50,129 bases of DNA from a bacterium (GTDB lineage: Bacteria; Patescibacteriota; Gracilibacteria; UM-FILTER-43-11), in contig JAUHWS010000005.1 of NCBI GenBank assembly GCA_030427295.1, positions 1 through 50,129 on the forward strand, in the 5' to 3' direction. A program made the position numbers and the translations under genes. Below the pieces are notes generated by a model that saw only the letters and a program-made list of their open reading frames with translations, searched no databases and was not told the origin of the DNA. This document shows, in pieces, positions 32,701-41,357 of the stretch (the first letter of the stretch is position 1; each line of letters begins with the position of its first letter).

Positions 32701-34369
32701 CCAATCAGCCTTCGAAGTTGCCGACCAAGATCGGAATTTTTACGATCAAGTGAGTCCGGTTTTTAATGGCGTGAAGTACTCCATTCCTGAACCAACGCTT
32801 TGTCCGGACTGTCGTCAACAACGTCGTTTGTCGATTGTGAATGAGCGATTTTTTTATCCAGGGACGTGCGGACTCTGTCAAAAGCGTTTGTTGACGGAGC
32901 ATCCATCCTACAGTGCTAAGACGGTTTATTGTTATGATTGTTGGCTTGGTGATTCTTGGGATGCTCGTGATTATGGTCGTGAAGTGGATTTTACACGTCC
33001 CATCTTTGATCAGATCAAAGAATTGTGGTCTGCCGTTCCGGCTCAAAATTTACTGGTTGAAGGGACGAATGTTAATTCTGAATACATCCATTATGCCGGT
33101 TATGCTAAAAACTGTTATTTGATCACGCATGCGGATTATTGTGAGGATTGTTATTATGGTTATGGGATCAAGCAGTCTAAATCTTGTGTGGATGGCTTTT
33201 ATAATTTGGCTTCCGAGCTTTGCTATGACTGTGTGGACGTGAATAAATGTTATGACCTGAAAGGTTCTCAGGATTGTTTTAACTCCAGCTCATCGGCTTT
33301 TTTGAAGGATTGTGTGGGGGTTAAGCATTGTTTTTTGTCGGTTGGGCTCCGTAATAAGGAATATTGTTTTCGCAATGAGCAGTTGACTGAAGCGGAGTAT
33401 AAAAAGCGAATGTCGGAGATTGATTTGGGGTCGCATGAGCAGTATCAGCGTTATAAAAATGAGCTCACGGAACTCGCTAAAAAGTATCCGGTAAAGGCGA
33501 CGCATGGTCATAATAATGAAAACTCTTCCGGCGATCATTTAACTAATTGTAAAAATGTTCAGGATAGTTTTGATTGCGAAGATGTGGAGGATGGGCGCTT
33601 TTTGTATCAGGTGGTGACCGGTGCTAAGAATGATTATGATATTTATCAATATGGGCTCAATTTATCGGAGTCTTATGAATGTTGTATTGCGGGCAATAAT
33701 TGTTACCATATTCTTTTTTCTCATAATGCGCATGTCAATTGTTCTGACTTAATTTATTGTTGGTTTGTTCAAAATTCTAAAAATTGTTTTGCCTCGGTGA
33801 ATATGCATCATGCTCAGTATTGTATTTTGAATAAGCAATATACCAAAGAAGAGTACGAGGCGCTAGTGCCGAAAATTATCAAATACATGAAGCAAACGGG
33901 GGAGTGGGGTGAGTTTTTTCCAGCGAGTTTTTCACCTTTTGGATATAATAAAACGACGGCCCAACTTTATTTTCCAATGACGAAGGATGAAGTGCTTTCT
34001 AGGGGGTGGCAATGGGATGACGAGCTGCTTCCTAAACCTGATTTTGAACGTGTGATTGAAGCTTCTCAACTTCCTGATTCCATTGATGACATTCCCGATG
34101 ATATTTTGAATTGGGCGATTCGTTGTGAAATTTCTGGTCGCTTGTTTAAATTGATTCCACAGGAACTTAAATTTTATCGCTCACATCGCCTCCCCATTCC
34201 TCGCCGTTCTTCCAATCAACGGCATTTGGATCGTTTTGCACTCCGCAATCCTCGTCGCTTTTTGGATCGTCAGTGTGATCAGTGTCACCAAAATATCCGG
34301 ACGACTTATGGGGCTCATTATCCGGGTAAGGTTTATTGTGAGGAGTGTTATTTGAAGACTGTTTATTGA
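32681..34369 (+). CDS. Cys-rich zinc-ribbon repeat protein, copy 10
   Basis: 562 aa, long N-terminal form (VSPVFNGVKYSIPEPTLC). Like copy 1 it keeps a complete second N-terminal cysteine set (CGLCQKR … YCYDCW), making its N-terminal module resemble the C-terminal one (CDQCHQN … YCEECY). PDDILNWAI subgroup. The C-terminal first set is lost (CEISG, SSNQRH). Central motifs include DCYYGYGIKQSKSCVDG and SECYDCVDVNKCYDLK-like units. Repeat element 4 begins 8 bp after its TGA stop. Confidence 0.85.
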   Translation: MKTCLQCQSAFEVADQDRNFYDQVSPVFNGVKYSIPEPTLCPDCRQQRRLSIVNERFFYPGTCGLCQKRLLTEHPSYSAKTVYCYDCWLGDSWDARDYGREVDFTRPIFDQIKELWSAVPAQNLLVEGTNVNSEYIHYAGYAKNCYLITHADYCEDCYYGYGIKQSKSCVDGFYNLASELCYDCVDVNKCYDLKGSQDCFNSSSSAFLKDCVGVKHCFLSVGLRNKEYCFRNEQLTEAEYKKRMSEIDLGSHEQYQRYKNELTELAKKYPVKATHGHNNENSSGDHLTNCKNVQDSFDCEDVEDGRFLYQVVTGAKNDYDIYQYGLNLSESYECCIAGNNCYHILFSHNAHVNCSDLIYCWFVQNSKNCFASVNMHHAQYCILNKQYTKEEYEALVPKIIKYMKQTGEWGEFFPASFSPFGYNKTTAQLYFPMTKDEVLSRGWQWDDELLPKPDFERVIEASQLPDSIDDIPDDILNWAIRCEISGRLFKLIPQELKFYRSHRLPIPRRSSNQRHLDRFALRNPRRFLDRQCDQCHQNIRTTYGAHYPGKVYCEECYLKTVY

Positions 34370-34376
34370 TAGGTAT

Positions 34377-34597
34377 GTATATACTTTTGGTGAGGGTTGG
34401 TATATACTTTTTTCGAGCTGATAGCTATTAGCTGTTAGCTGGTAGACTATTCAGTATTCAGAATAACTCGAATTATCTCTTATTTAAGATAAATAAAGGG
34501 TTGCATTAACTGAATTTCACTCCCAGCTATCAGCTCCAAGCTCCCAGCTTTTTTCAAAAGGTAGGTATATAGTTGGGGAGAGGGTGAGTATATACTT
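34377..34597. repeat. GTATATACTT-bounded element 4 (type A core)
   Basis: Boundary pairs start at 34377/34400 and 34565/34588, each spaced 23 bp. Core arms GAGCTGATAGC and complement-like CTCCCAGCTATCAGCTCC. Same length as element 2 (221 bp) and same position relative to the downstream Cys-rich gene. Confidence 0.85.
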
Positions 34598-34629
34598 TAT
34601 TCACACTATCCCTAATTTAGCTCCTCTGC

Positions 34630-34635
34630 TAGAAT
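34630..34635 (+). promoter_or_regulatory. -10 box of leaderless Cys-rich copy 11
   Basis: TAGAAT lies exactly 6 nt before the ATG, in a 45-bp upstream stretch nearly matching that of copy 3. Confidence 0.55.
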
Positions 34636-34641
34636 CTTTAC

Positions 34642-36318
34642 ATGAAGACTTGCAATCAATGTCAATCATCGTTTGAGGTGACGGAAGAGGATCGACGGTT
34701 TTATGAAAAAATCAGTCCAGTTATTGGGGGTCAAACGTTTTTGATTCCTGAGCCTACTCTATGTTCAGATTGTCGTTTGCAGCGCCGTTTGGCTTTTCGT
34801 AATGATCACCATTTGTACGAACGGCGATGTGATCAGTCTGGAAAACGGCTGATCTCTATGTATCCCCAAGAAGCTCCCGTGACGGTTTATGATAAGGATA
34901 TTTGGTGGTCTGATGAATGGGATCCAAAAGATTATGGGCGAGAGTTTGATTTCAATCGGTCTTTTTTTGAGCAATATGGCGAATTGATCTCAGAAGTGCC
35001 TCATGCTCACACGGTGATTCTTGATGCGGAAAATAGTCTTTATACTAATTATAATGGCTTTGTTCGCAATTGCTATTTATGCTTTGCAGGGAATCATCTT
35101 CAGGATAGCTTGTATTGTTACAATGCTCAGAATTCCAAAGATTGCGTGGACTGTCTTTTTGTTTATGATTCGGAATTGGCTTATGAATCGGTTCATAGCG
35201 ATCAGCTTTATAACACGGTTTATGCATTGCATTCTAAAAACTGTTCCGACTCAATGTTTATTGAGGGGTGTACCGGGGTGAAGAATTGTTTCATGTCTTT
35301 TAATTTGAATAATAAGGAATATTGTATTTTAAATGAGCAGTATTCCAAGGAAGAATATGAAAAGCGGATTGAGTCTTATCAGCTCAATACTTATTTTGGT
35401 TTTAAGAGAGCTTTAGATTACTGGTTAGAAGTTCGGAAGAACTATCCTAAACGCTCCAATTATAACTTGATGAGTGAGGATGTGTCTGGGGAGTACATTT
35501 TGCAATCTAAAAATTGTCATGAGGCTTATATTGTTGCCAAAGGTTCTCAGGATTCAAAGTATCTTTTTTCTACCTTTCCTGGATTGAAAGATAGTTACGA
35601 CTGTAGTTTTTCAGGTGAGGATATTTCGTTTTTCTACGAGTGTATGGGGAGTGGGGCGAAGGGAACCGAGAATTTATTTGGAGCTTTGATTTTGGATGGC
35701 TGCAGTAATGTGCTTTACTCACAGTTTATGTTCAATTCAAAGAACTGTTTTGGATGTAGTAATATGCGCAATGCTCAATACTGTATTTTGAATAAGCAAT
35801 ATACCAAAGAAGAGTATGAAGTCCTGGTACCTAAAATTATTGAGCACATGGAACGAATGGGGGAATGGGGTGAGTTTTTTCCGATTTCAATGTCGCCTTA
35901 CGCTTATAATAAGACAGTAGCTTTTGAGCAGTTTCCCCTTAAGAAATCTCAATTGGAACAAAGTGGGTGGAATTGGGAAGATCAGCATATTTCTAATAAA
36001 GCTCATGAATCTTACGATATTCCTGACGATATCAATGACGTTTCAAGTGATATTACTTCAGCGGTTTTGACCTGTGAAGGATGTGGTAAATCTTATCGCA
36101 TTATTCAACAGGAGTATGCCTACTACTTAAAGCGTCAGTTGCCCATTCCTCGTTATTGTTTTGATTGTCGTCACCAAGCTCGATTAACCCTACGCAATAC
36201 CCGCAAGCTCTATGACCGCCAGTGTGATAAATGTGGTGTGGAGATTCAGACTTCTTACGCTCCTGACCGACCAGAGACAGTGTATTGTGAGAGCTGTTAT
36301 TTGAAAGAGGTCTACTAG
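34642..36318 (+). CDS. Cys-rich zinc-ribbon repeat protein, copy 11
   Basis: 558 aa, long N-terminal form (ISPVIGGQTFLIPEPTLC). The second N-terminal set is reduced (CDQSGKR). The C-terminal module is complete: CEGC, CFDC, CDKC, YCESC. Notable repeat endings: NLNNKEYCILNEQYSKEEY for the first domain and NAQYCILNKQYTKEEY for the second, so here both closing motifs carry the cysteine that is usually confined to the second. Last member of the array. Stop TAG. Confidence 0.85.
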   Translation: MKTCNQCQSSFEVTEEDRRFYEKISPVIGGQTFLIPEPTLCSDCRLQRRLAFRNDHHLYERRCDQSGKRLISMYPQEAPVTVYDKDIWWSDEWDPKDYGREFDFNRSFFEQYGELISEVPHAHTVILDAENSLYTNYNGFVRNCYLCFAGNHLQDSLYCYNAQNSKDCVDCLFVYDSELAYESVHSDQLYNTVYALHSKNCSDSMFIEGCTGVKNCFMSFNLNNKEYCILNEQYSKEEYEKRIESYQLNTYFGFKRALDYWLEVRKNYPKRSNYNLMSEDVSGEYILQSKNCHEAYIVAKGSQDSKYLFSTFPGLKDSYDCSFSGEDISFFYECMGSGAKGTENLFGALILDGCSNVLYSQFMFNSKNCFGCSNMRNAQYCILNKQYTKEEYEVLVPKIIEHMERMGEWGEFFPISMSPYAYNKTVAFEQFPLKKSQLEQSGWNWEDQHISNKAHESYDIPDDINDVSSDITSAVLTCEGCGKSYRIIQQEYAYYLKRQLPIPRYCFDCRHQARLTLRNTRKLYDRQCDKCGVEIQTSYAPDRPETVYCESCYLKEVY

Positions 36319-36319
36319 C

Positions 36320-36497
36320 TTAATTACGAGTTACTAATTACGAGTTACAAATTTGCTTGATTAATCTCTATTGTGGGCCCACTTTGTGAAGGTCTATTGT
36401 GGATGTGAGAATGCTGTTATTATGGTGGCCATGGTAGAACTACGATAGACCTTCAAAAGACCCACCATAGAACCACAATTGATCCTTCACAGAAATA
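36320..36497. repeat. TTACGAGTT units and CTATTGTGG-family hairpin repeat, after copy 11
   Basis: TTACGAGTT units (36323-36350) resemble those after copy 2. CTATTGTGG units follow (from 36369 and 36395) with complementary CTACGATAG and CATAGAACCACAATTG units. This is the longest of the five copies. It covers most of the gap before the ATPase gene. Confidence 0.7.
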
Positions 36498-36519
36498 AAT
36501 AAAAAAATAAAAAAAGCTC

Positions 36520-36549
36520 TTGTCAAATATTTCATTTTGGTGCTACAAT
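36520..36549 (+). promoter_or_regulatory. promoter of the VirD4-like ATPase gene
   Basis: TTGTCA (36520-36525), 18 bp, TACAAT (36544-36549) preceded by TGC. Confidence 0.65.
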
Positions 36550-36591
36550 TAGGCCTGTTCTCCATGTTTAGTTTGTTAGAGCTATTTTCTA

Positions 36592-38835
36592 TTGAAACTC
36601 CATTATCTACATGTGGTGGTGCCTCAAGGGGAATCGGATAACCCCAAAAAAGAAGCTTTGTTTGAGCAGGTTTTGGTGAATTTGCACAATACCGTCAAGA
36701 ATAAGATGGTTTCGCTGGAGTTTTTTGGTTATGAGCAGTATACCTATTTTTATGTGGTGGTTCCTGATGAGCTGCTAGAAACGGTTGAAGGCTTGATTTA
36801 TTCAACCTTTCCGGACTGTGAAATCATGCCCACTCAGGATTATACAAACGCTTTTGACTCCTCTAAAAAAGCTTATGCGGGAGCGAATTTGAAATTAAAG
36901 TTCTTTGATATCTATCCGATTAAGTCTTACGAAGAATTCACAAAGGATAGTCAATCGGGTCTTTTTTCTGTGATTTCCAAAATCACTTCCGGTGAACAAG
37001 TGTGGATTCAAATTGTTATTAATCCTGTTAATGAGTCGGCCGGGTATCATTTTAAGCGGCGTTGGTCCATGCGTTTTGCGTCATTGCGTCAGAAATTCCA
37101 TGTGCGGGACTGGTTTCGGGCCAAGTCGAGTGATGATAACAATATCCGTAAAAGACGCTCGGTCGCGGCTGAGGGAAAGTATGAAAAAGAGCCTTTTAAT
37201 GTTGCGGTCCGTTGTGCATACATTGCTGACAATGAGGAATTGGCCCGTCGTAAATTGACCGCGGTGACCAATAGTTTTTATCAGTTCAATGTGACAGATA
37301 TTCAGGAATTTTATTCCGCAAAACCGACGACTTCCCAGCTTTTTTTAACTCAATATCGTAATCGATCTCTAGCTCGCAGCTACAAAATGGGAGCTAAAGA
37401 GTTGGCGACCCTTTATCATTATCCTAACTCAGATCACACCCCCCATGTGGTTCATGTGTTGGCGAAAAAATCTGAGCCACCTCAGGACCTTCCTAAAAAA
37501 GGAGATCCTGACATTTCGCTTTTTGGGAATACCAATTATCACAACAACTTCATTCCTTTTGGGATCAAGCGCTCAGATCGGCGACGTCATTTGTATGCCG
37601 TGGGAAAGTCTGGGTCTGGGAAATCTAAATTTTTGGAACTTTTGATCAAAGAGGATTTTGACTCGGGTCAAGGGGTGGCGGTTTTGGATCCTCATGGAGA
37701 TTTGGTGGACAATGTGATGCGTTATATTCCTGAGCATCGGATTAAAGATGTGGTGCTTTTTGACCCCTCGGATACGGATTTTCCGATTGCTTTCAATCCT
37801 TTGGAAAATGTGGGTGAGGCTTACAAAATGCAGGTCACGATTGGCTTTATCGATATTTTTAAAAAGCTGTTTGGAGACAACTGGTCAGATCGTTTGGAGC
37901 ATGTGCTTCGTTACACCACCCTGGCCCTTTTGGATAGTCCGAACACGACTGTTCTCTCAATTTTGAAGATGCTGACGGATAAAAATTATCGTCAAAAAAT
38001 CATTTCTCGCATTCAAGATTCGGTAGTCAAAAACTTTTGGGTGTCTGAATTTGCGGCGTGGAGTGAAAAGTTTGATGCGGAAGCCATCACCCCCCTCCTT
38101 AATAAAGTGGGGCAGCTCGTGTCGACCAACATGATTCGAAATATTATCGGTCAACCTGAAACGAAGTTCAATATTCGAGATATCATGGACAACCGAAAGA
38201 TTTTGCTGATGAAGGTGTCAAAAGGCCTTTTGGGTGAGGAAAATTCGGGTTTGATTGGTTCGATGATTATTACCAAGATGTACCAGGCCGCGATGCAGCG
38301 CGCGGACATGCGAGAAGAAGAACGAAATGATTTTTACTTCTACATTGATGAATTCCAAAACTTTGCCACGGATACTTTTTCTGAAATCTTATCTGAAGCG
38401 CGCAAGTATCGTTTGAATTTGACCATTGCTCATCAGTACATGGGACAACTCTTACCTGTGGTTCAAAAAACCGTGTTTGGTAATGTGGGCTCGATTGTGA
38501 GTTTCCGTGTGGGGGCAGATGATGCGGGTATTTTGGCGAATGAATATGAGCCTATTTTTAAAGAGCGCGATATTATTAATTTAGGGGTTCGAGAATTTTA
38601 CACCAAGATGTCGGTCAAAGGTGAAATTCGCGAGGCGTTCTCGGGTCGTACCTTGAATGTCCCTCCGGTGACGAATGACTGTACCCGCTTGATTGTGGAT
38701 CATTCTCGTCAGAGCTTCTGTACCCCAAAAGCTGAAGTGGAGAAATTGCTCACGAAGTGGGATGAAGCGGGGGATTTTTCAGAAGAGAATATGGCCCCCG
38801 AGATGGAGCAGGAATTTGAAGAGCCTTTGATTTAA
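36592..38835 (+). CDS. VirD4/TraG-HerA-like membrane-less coupling ATPase
   Basis: 747 aa from a TTG start (an in-frame stop lies just upstream). The N-terminal 300 residues form a CPR-typical accessory domain (LHVVVPQGESDNPKKEALFEQVL). The P-loop ATPase has Walker A AVGKSGSGKSKFLELL (about residue 340), VLDPHGDLVDNVM, Walker B DFYFYIDEFQNF (about 585) and the sensor segment RLNLTIAHQYMGQL. This is the DUF87/TraG-type family that pumps DNA or couples it to a type IV secretion or pilus channel. No relaxase or VirB genes are nearby, so the role could be pilus-, competence- or segregation-related. Its stop codon overlaps that of the convergent recQ. Confidence 0.85.
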   Translation: MKLHYLHVVVPQGESDNPKKEALFEQVLVNLHNTVKNKMVSLEFFGYEQYTYFYVVVPDELLETVEGLIYSTFPDCEIMPTQDYTNAFDSSKKAYAGANLKLKFFDIYPIKSYEEFTKDSQSGLFSVISKITSGEQVWIQIVINPVNESAGYHFKRRWSMRFASLRQKFHVRDWFRAKSSDDNNIRKRRSVAAEGKYEKEPFNVAVRCAYIADNEELARRKLTAVTNSFYQFNVTDIQEFYSAKPTTSQLFLTQYRNRSLARSYKMGAKELATLYHYPNSDHTPHVVHVLAKKSEPPQDLPKKGDPDISLFGNTNYHNNFIPFGIKRSDRRRHLYAVGKSGSGKSKFLELLIKEDFDSGQGVAVLDPHGDLVDNVMRYIPEHRIKDVVLFDPSDTDFPIAFNPLENVGEAYKMQVTIGFIDIFKKLFGDNWSDRLEHVLRYTTLALLDSPNTTVLSILKMLTDKNYRQKIISRIQDSVVKNFWVSEFAAWSEKFDAEAITPLLNKVGQLVSTNMIRNIIGQPETKFNIRDIMDNRKILLMKVSKGLLGEENSGLIGSMIITKMYQAAMQRADMREEERNDFYFYIDEFQNFATDTFSEILSEARKYRLNLTIAHQYMGQLLPVVQKTVFGNVGSIVSFRVGADDAGILANEYEPIFKERDIINLGVREFYTKMSVKGEIREAFSGRTLNVPPVTNDCTRLIVDHSRQSFCTPKAEVEKLLTKWDEAGDFSEENMAPEMEQEFEEPLI

Positions 38836-40691
38836 GATTCCTTTTGCTGTTCAATCATCTTTACCAATCGAATTTCTTCATATGGAATTTCTTCATCTAA
38901 TTTTTCAAAAATAGGTTTTAACTTTCCATCTTCTGAGTTTAAGAGCTCTTTTTTGATACGTTTGTAAGTTTCTTCTTTTGGCTTAAGGTAATCAAGTTGT
39001 AGTTGATACCCCTTTTCTAGCATTCTTTCCAGATGCCCCATCATACTCGATTCTTTGATGCCATGTTGCCGAGCGATTTCTGGCAAAGGTTTTTTGTTTT
39101 GTAACATTTGTAGCGTAATGTTGTATTTTTCGGAGAATTTTTGAATTGGAGTGCCCCTTTCTTTTTTCTCTCTGACTTGTTTGAGGATGGGTTTGCTTTC
39201 TAGGTGGTGTGCTTGGCAATATTCATCGATGACTCCTAGAAAGGCTTTTCCAAAGTTCTCCAATTTTTTATTCGCCACACCACTGATTTTCAAAAATTCT
39301 TCTTCGGAGCGGGGATAGTAATAGGCCATTTCTTGTAGTGTTCGGTCTCCGAAGATGACGTAGGGGGGTACACCATTTTCGCTAGCAATTTCTTTTCTGA
39401 GTTTTCGGAGTGTCTCGAACAATGCGCTGTCGTATTCTGTATTTGCCTTCTGTAATTCTTGTCTTCTTTTTTCTGATTTTTTTTCTAACTCTTGATCGAT
39501 ATTCAATTTCAAACAAATATCACAGGCTTGGCAATTCACTTCAGGTTTGATTTCTCCAAAATAAGAGAGAATGGATCGTCTCCGGCAACAATTTTTCCAT
39601 TGGGCATAACGCATGACTTGATTTACTTTTTGCTCGGCCGATTTTTTGAGAATGGGGTCTTGCATTCGATCTGTAAAATATTTGTGGCTCCACCAGTCTT
39701 GTTTACCAAATAGCATCACACAATCACTTACTAAACCATCTCGCCCAGCCCGTCCGACTTCTTGGTAATAGCCTTCCATGGATTTGGGGAAGCTATGATG
39801 AATAACCAGACGAATGTTAGATTTATCGATTCCCATTCCAAAAGCGATGGTAGCTGTAATGATGTTGACATCATCATTGATAAATTGATCCTGAGTCTTT
39901 TTTCTTTCTTCTGTATTTAGACCAGCGTGGTAGGGGAGGGTTTTATAGCCTATTTCATTGAGTTGGTCGGCTAAATTTTCAGTATGTTTTCGTGAGAAAC
40001 AATAAATGATAGCAGACTCATCTTTATGTTTATCCAAGTAGTATCGAATTTTTTCAAAAACTTGTTTCTTTTTGAGGACGATGAAATTAAGATTGGGTCT
40101 GTCGAAACTGGCTTTAAAGCTCCTTGGATTTTTGAGTTTAATTTGCTTCTTGATATCTTCTTCTACTTTCTCAGTTGCTGTTGCAGTCAGAGCAATGATG
40201 GGCACGTCTGAGAACCAATCTCTTAAGTTTGATAAATTTCGGTAATCAGGTCTAAAATCATGTCCCCATTCCGAAATACAATGCGCTTCGTCAATGGCAA
40301 TTAGACTTATGTTAAGGTTTTGTAATAAATTCCTAAAGTTATCTTGAGCTAAGCGTTCGGGAGCTACATAGAGAATCTTTAAGTCTCCTGATAGGGCTTG
40401 TTTTTCAACTTCTGATATTTGTTGATAACTGAGGGATGAGTTGATGAAGGCTGCTTTTATTCCGTTTACTCTTAAGCTATCTACTTGATCCTTCATGAGG
40501 GCGATGAGGGGGGAAATGACTAAAGTTAATCCTTCAAAATAAAGAGCGGGGAGTTGATAGCATAAGGATTTTCCTCCTCCGGTGGGCATGAGGACAAAGG
40601 TATCCTTGCCTGTGGTGATACTATGGATGATTTCCTCTTGTAGGGGGCGAAATTCTTCGTAGCCGAAATATTGTTTTAAAAGTTGTTTCAT
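38832..40691 (-). CDS. recQ: ATP-dependent DNA helicase RecQ
   Basis: 619 aa. 3'-5' DNA helicase with all landmarks: FGYEEFRPLQ (Q motif region), Walker A PTGGGKSLCYQLP, DEAHCISEWGHDFRPDY (motif II and aromatic loop), ALTATAT, HAGLNTEERK, TIAFGMGIDKSNIR, and motif VI QEVGRAGRDG. The RQC zinc site CCRRRSILSYFGE…CQACDIC follows, then an HRDC domain (about 430-505, PPYVIFGDRTLQEMA). A C-terminal helix-turn-helix-like extension (PLPEIARQHGIKESSMMGHLERML) is found in longer RecQ forms. Acts in recombinational repair and fork restart. It lies downstream of lexA in the same direction, which fits SOS control by read-through. Confidence 0.95.
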   Translation of the reverse strand: MKQLLKQYFGYEEFRPLQEEIIHSITTGKDTFVLMPTGGGKSLCYQLPALYFEGLTLVISPLIALMKDQVDSLRVNGIKAAFINSSLSYQQISEVEKQALSGDLKILYVAPERLAQDNFRNLLQNLNISLIAIDEAHCISEWGHDFRPDYRNLSNLRDWFSDVPIIALTATATEKVEEDIKKQIKLKNPRSFKASFDRPNLNFIVLKKKQVFEKIRYYLDKHKDESAIIYCFSRKHTENLADQLNEIGYKTLPYHAGLNTEERKKTQDQFINDDVNIITATIAFGMGIDKSNIRLVIHHSFPKSMEGYYQEVGRAGRDGLVSDCVMLFGKQDWWSHKYFTDRMQDPILKKSAEQKVNQVMRYAQWKNCCRRRSILSYFGEIKPEVNCQACDICLKLNIDQELEKKSEKRRQELQKANTEYDSALFETLRKLRKEIASENGVPPYVIFGDRTLQEMAYYYPRSEEEFLKISGVANKKLENFGKAFLGVIDEYCQAHHLESKPILKQVREKKERGTPIQKFSEKYNITLQMLQNKKPLPEIARQHGIKESSMMGHLERMLEKGYQLQLDYLKPKEETYKRIKKELLNSEDGKLKPIFEKLDEEIPYEEIRLVKMIEQQKES

Positions 40692-40755
40692 TGAAATTCT
40701 AGTTCGTCCTTTGGATTCTTATTCTAAAGATTTTTTCTTCTGATGTCTTGTTTTT

Positions 40756-41334
40756 TTACATCTTCCGTATCACTCCTACGACTTTTCCAAAGAGTTTGAG
40801 TTCGTTTTGAGGAATGATGGTGGAATAATTTGGATTGCCGGGTCGAAGAATAATTTGTCCGTTTTTAGACTTTTCTAGGTATTTGACGGTGTAATCTCCA
40901 TCGACAATGGCGACCACGATGTCTCCGATATTGGCTGAGCTGCCGACTTCAACAATGACTTTGTCGCCTTCTTGAATTCCGGCATCGATCATGCTGTCGC
41001 CGCGTACGTTGATGAGACAGGTTTTTTCAGGTCTTTTGATGAGGAGGTCATTCAGGTCAACATGCTCCATCAAAGTCTCTTCTTCGGCGGTGGGCATTCC
41101 GGCTTGGACGCTGTTGAAAAGGGGAAGGCCCAAAAAATGAGGTCCAGGCTTGAGTCGTCCTTTGTCCATTTTTTCAACAAAATGTTCTTCCACCAATTTA
41201 TTGACTAGTTTGAAGGCTGCATTTTTAGATTTGAATCCAAACAGCAAGCAAATTTCATCGTAAGTGGGCATGATTTTATTCTGTTGGTAGAAGGCTCGAA
41301 GGCGATTGACTTTTTCTTTTAGGGTATCGATCAT
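40756..41334 (-). CDS. lexA: LexA repressor
   Basis: 192 aa. SOS regulator that binds DNA and self-cleaves when RecA filaments form. N-terminal winged helix with MPTYDEICLLFGFKSKNAAFKLVNKL; cleavage site VQAGMP (Ala-Gly); catalytic Ser in NVRGDSMIDAGI; catalytic Lys in DGDYTVKYL. All residues needed for autocleavage are present. It sits between recQ and a four-helix-bundle gene with short gaps (64 and 23 bp), and a LexA-type box lies in the promoter two genes upstream, so the operon is probably self-regulated. Confidence 0.95.
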   Translation of the reverse strand: MIDTLKEKVNRLRAFYQQNKIMPTYDEICLLFGFKSKNAAFKLVNKLVEEHFVEKMDKGRLKPGPHFLGLPLFNSVQAGMPTAEEETLMEHVDLNDLLIKRPEKTCLINVRGDSMIDAGIQEGDKVIVEVGSSANIGDIVVAIVDGDYTVKYLEKSKNGQIILRPGNPNYSTIIPQNELKLFGKVVGVIRKM

Positions 41335-41357
41335 TTGAATGAGGTTAGGAATTTTCT

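Noticed and set aside
8200-36318. UGA read as glycine (Gracilibacteria/SR1 code)
   Set aside because: TGA, TAA and TAG all end paralogs at the same conserved C-terminal position, and no in-frame TGA is needed in any gene.
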